Source of the DNA: CAZPNX01 sp964518765
Lineage (GTDB): Bacteria > Edwardsbacteria > AC1 > EtOH8
Assembly: GCA_964518765.1 (NCBI GenBank)
Contig: CAZFJC010000036.1
Coordinates: forward strand, 1 to 14,481
DNA length: 14,481 bases
Direction of reading: 5' to 3'
Both the position numbers and the translations under genes were made by a program. Each line of letters opens with the position of its first letter. The stretch's first letter is position 1. The notes under the pieces were generated by a model. That model worked only from the letters and a program-made list of their open reading frames with translations, had not been told where the DNA came from and searched no databases. This document shows positions 13,841 to 14,481 of the stretch, piece by piece.

Positions 13841-14479
13841 ATGGCCAAATACAAGGTGCTGATAGTCGACGACGAGCCGAATATCGTCAAGATCATGGAG
13901 TTCGAGCTCAAGAAGAACGGCTACGAGGTCTTCACCGCGGGGGACGGCGAGGAGGCCCTGTGGGTGACCGAGCGCGACCGCCCGGACCTGATCATCTCCG
14001 ACATCATGATGCCCAAGATGGACGGCTACGAGTTCTGCCGCAAGGTCAAGGAGAACCCAGAGCTGCGAGGCATCCCCTTCCTCTTCCTGACGGCCAAGAC
14101 CGGATCCGAGAACCGCATCCAGGGCTACCTGCTGGGAGCGGCCAAGTACATCACCAAGCCCTGCAACCGCCAGGAGCTCCTCAAGGCCATCGACATGCGG
14201 CTGAACCTGGCCGAGAAAGCCAAGCAGCTGTTCGCCCAAAAGGCCAAGCGCTTCCAGGGCGACCTGTCCATTATCTCGGTCTTCAGCCTGCTGGACATGT
14301 TCTTCATCGGCGGCTGGAACGGGCATATCGAGATGACCACCCCGGACGGCCACCAGGGCCGTTTAGAGATCGCCGACAGCAAGATCAGCTCCTGGAGCCT
14401 GGATGGCAGCAACAGCGACGGGGCCCTATCGTCGCTGCTAGGCTGGAACCAGGGGAGCTTCGTGGCCGAGCACGAATAG
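13841..14479 (+). CDS. Response regulator: receiver domain plus DUF4388/PATAN domain
   Basis: The 212-residue protein begins with a receiver domain (about 1-125): acidic pocket Asp10-Asp11, phosphoacceptor Asp54 in DLIISDIMMPKMDG, Thr84 in FLFLTAKT and Lys106 in KYITKP, so all phosphotransfer residues are present. The usual GADDY before the lysine reads GAAKY. After a basic helix (LAEKAKQLFAQKAKRFQ) residues of about 139-209 fit DUF4388/PATAN: GDLSIISVFSLLDMF, a strand pair GHIEMTTPDGHQGRLEI, DSKISSWSLDG and the ending LLGWNQGSFVAEH. There is no DNA-binding domain, so output is probably by protein interaction, as in gliding, pilus or polarity regulators. No histidine kinase is in the window. 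Ribosome site absent; see the promoter entry. Confidence 0.9.
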   Translation: MAKYKVLIVDDEPNIVKIMEFELKKNGYEVFTAGDGEEALWVTERDRPDLIISDIMMPKMDGYEFCRKVKENPELRGIPFLFLTAKTGSENRIQGYLLGAAKYITKPCNRQELLKAIDMRLNLAEKAKQLFAQKAKRFQGDLSIISVFSLLDMFFIGGWNGHIEMTTPDGHQGRLEIADSKISSWSLDGSNSDGALSSLLGWNQGSFVAEHE

Positions 14480-14481
14480 GC

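Overview
The window is GC-rich bacterial DNA with no tRNA, rRNA, CRISPR array, transposase or phage gene that I can see. The gene content (a large exported beta-propeller protein with a FlgD-like C-terminal domain, a choice-of-anchor-J exported protein, a FecR-domain protein, a bacterial archaemetzincin, a receiver-DUF4388 regulator) suggests an uncultured lineage near the FCB group or a related candidate phylum (TA06, Edwardsbacteria, WOR-3 or Zixibacteria type). That placement is an inference from domain style, not a phylogeny. Promoters are of the ordinary sigma-70 kind (TTGACA, 17-18 nt, TATAAT-like), and most genes have good GGAGG ribosome binding sites.

Layout. Positions 1-7888 read on the minus strand. 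In transcription order from the middle outward they are: a small phasin-like coiled-coil protein (7583-7888), a UbiB/AarF atypical kinase with two C-terminal membrane helices (5747-7414), a TylM1/DesVI-like SAM methyltransferase (4881-5582), then a two-gene exported-protein operon (beta-propeller/sorting-domain protein 1986-4712 and FecR protein 1144-1974), and finally a choice-of-anchor-J exported protein cut by the window edge (1-945). A divergent promoter region at 7964-8043 starts the plus-strand half. There, five compactly packed genes form an apparent operon: MoxR ATPase, SET-domain protein, exported archaemetzincin, an unrecognised 191-residue protein and YjbQ (8173-11200), with three stop/start overlaps. 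After a repeat-rich gap come an ECF sigma factor and its membrane anti-sigma factor (11370-12964), closed by a clear intrinsic terminator. A small exported protein (13131-13766, minus) and a response regulator with a C-terminal DUF4388/PATAN domain (13841-14479, plus, probably leaderless) finish the window.

Intergenic DNA carries dispersed palindromic repeats: two related GACCACCCCT-type elements (5620-5670 and 13005-13051), a composite inverted repeat that supplies the stop codon of yjbQ (11191-11328), and TTAACC-type elements (13083-13124, with a weaker relative at 10204-10232).

The most unusual part is the MoxR-SET-archaemetzincin-unknown-YjbQ operon. Its parts belong to known families, but the combination, and a secretion signal on an archaemetzincin with the exact canonical zinc motif, are not something I can explain from known systems.
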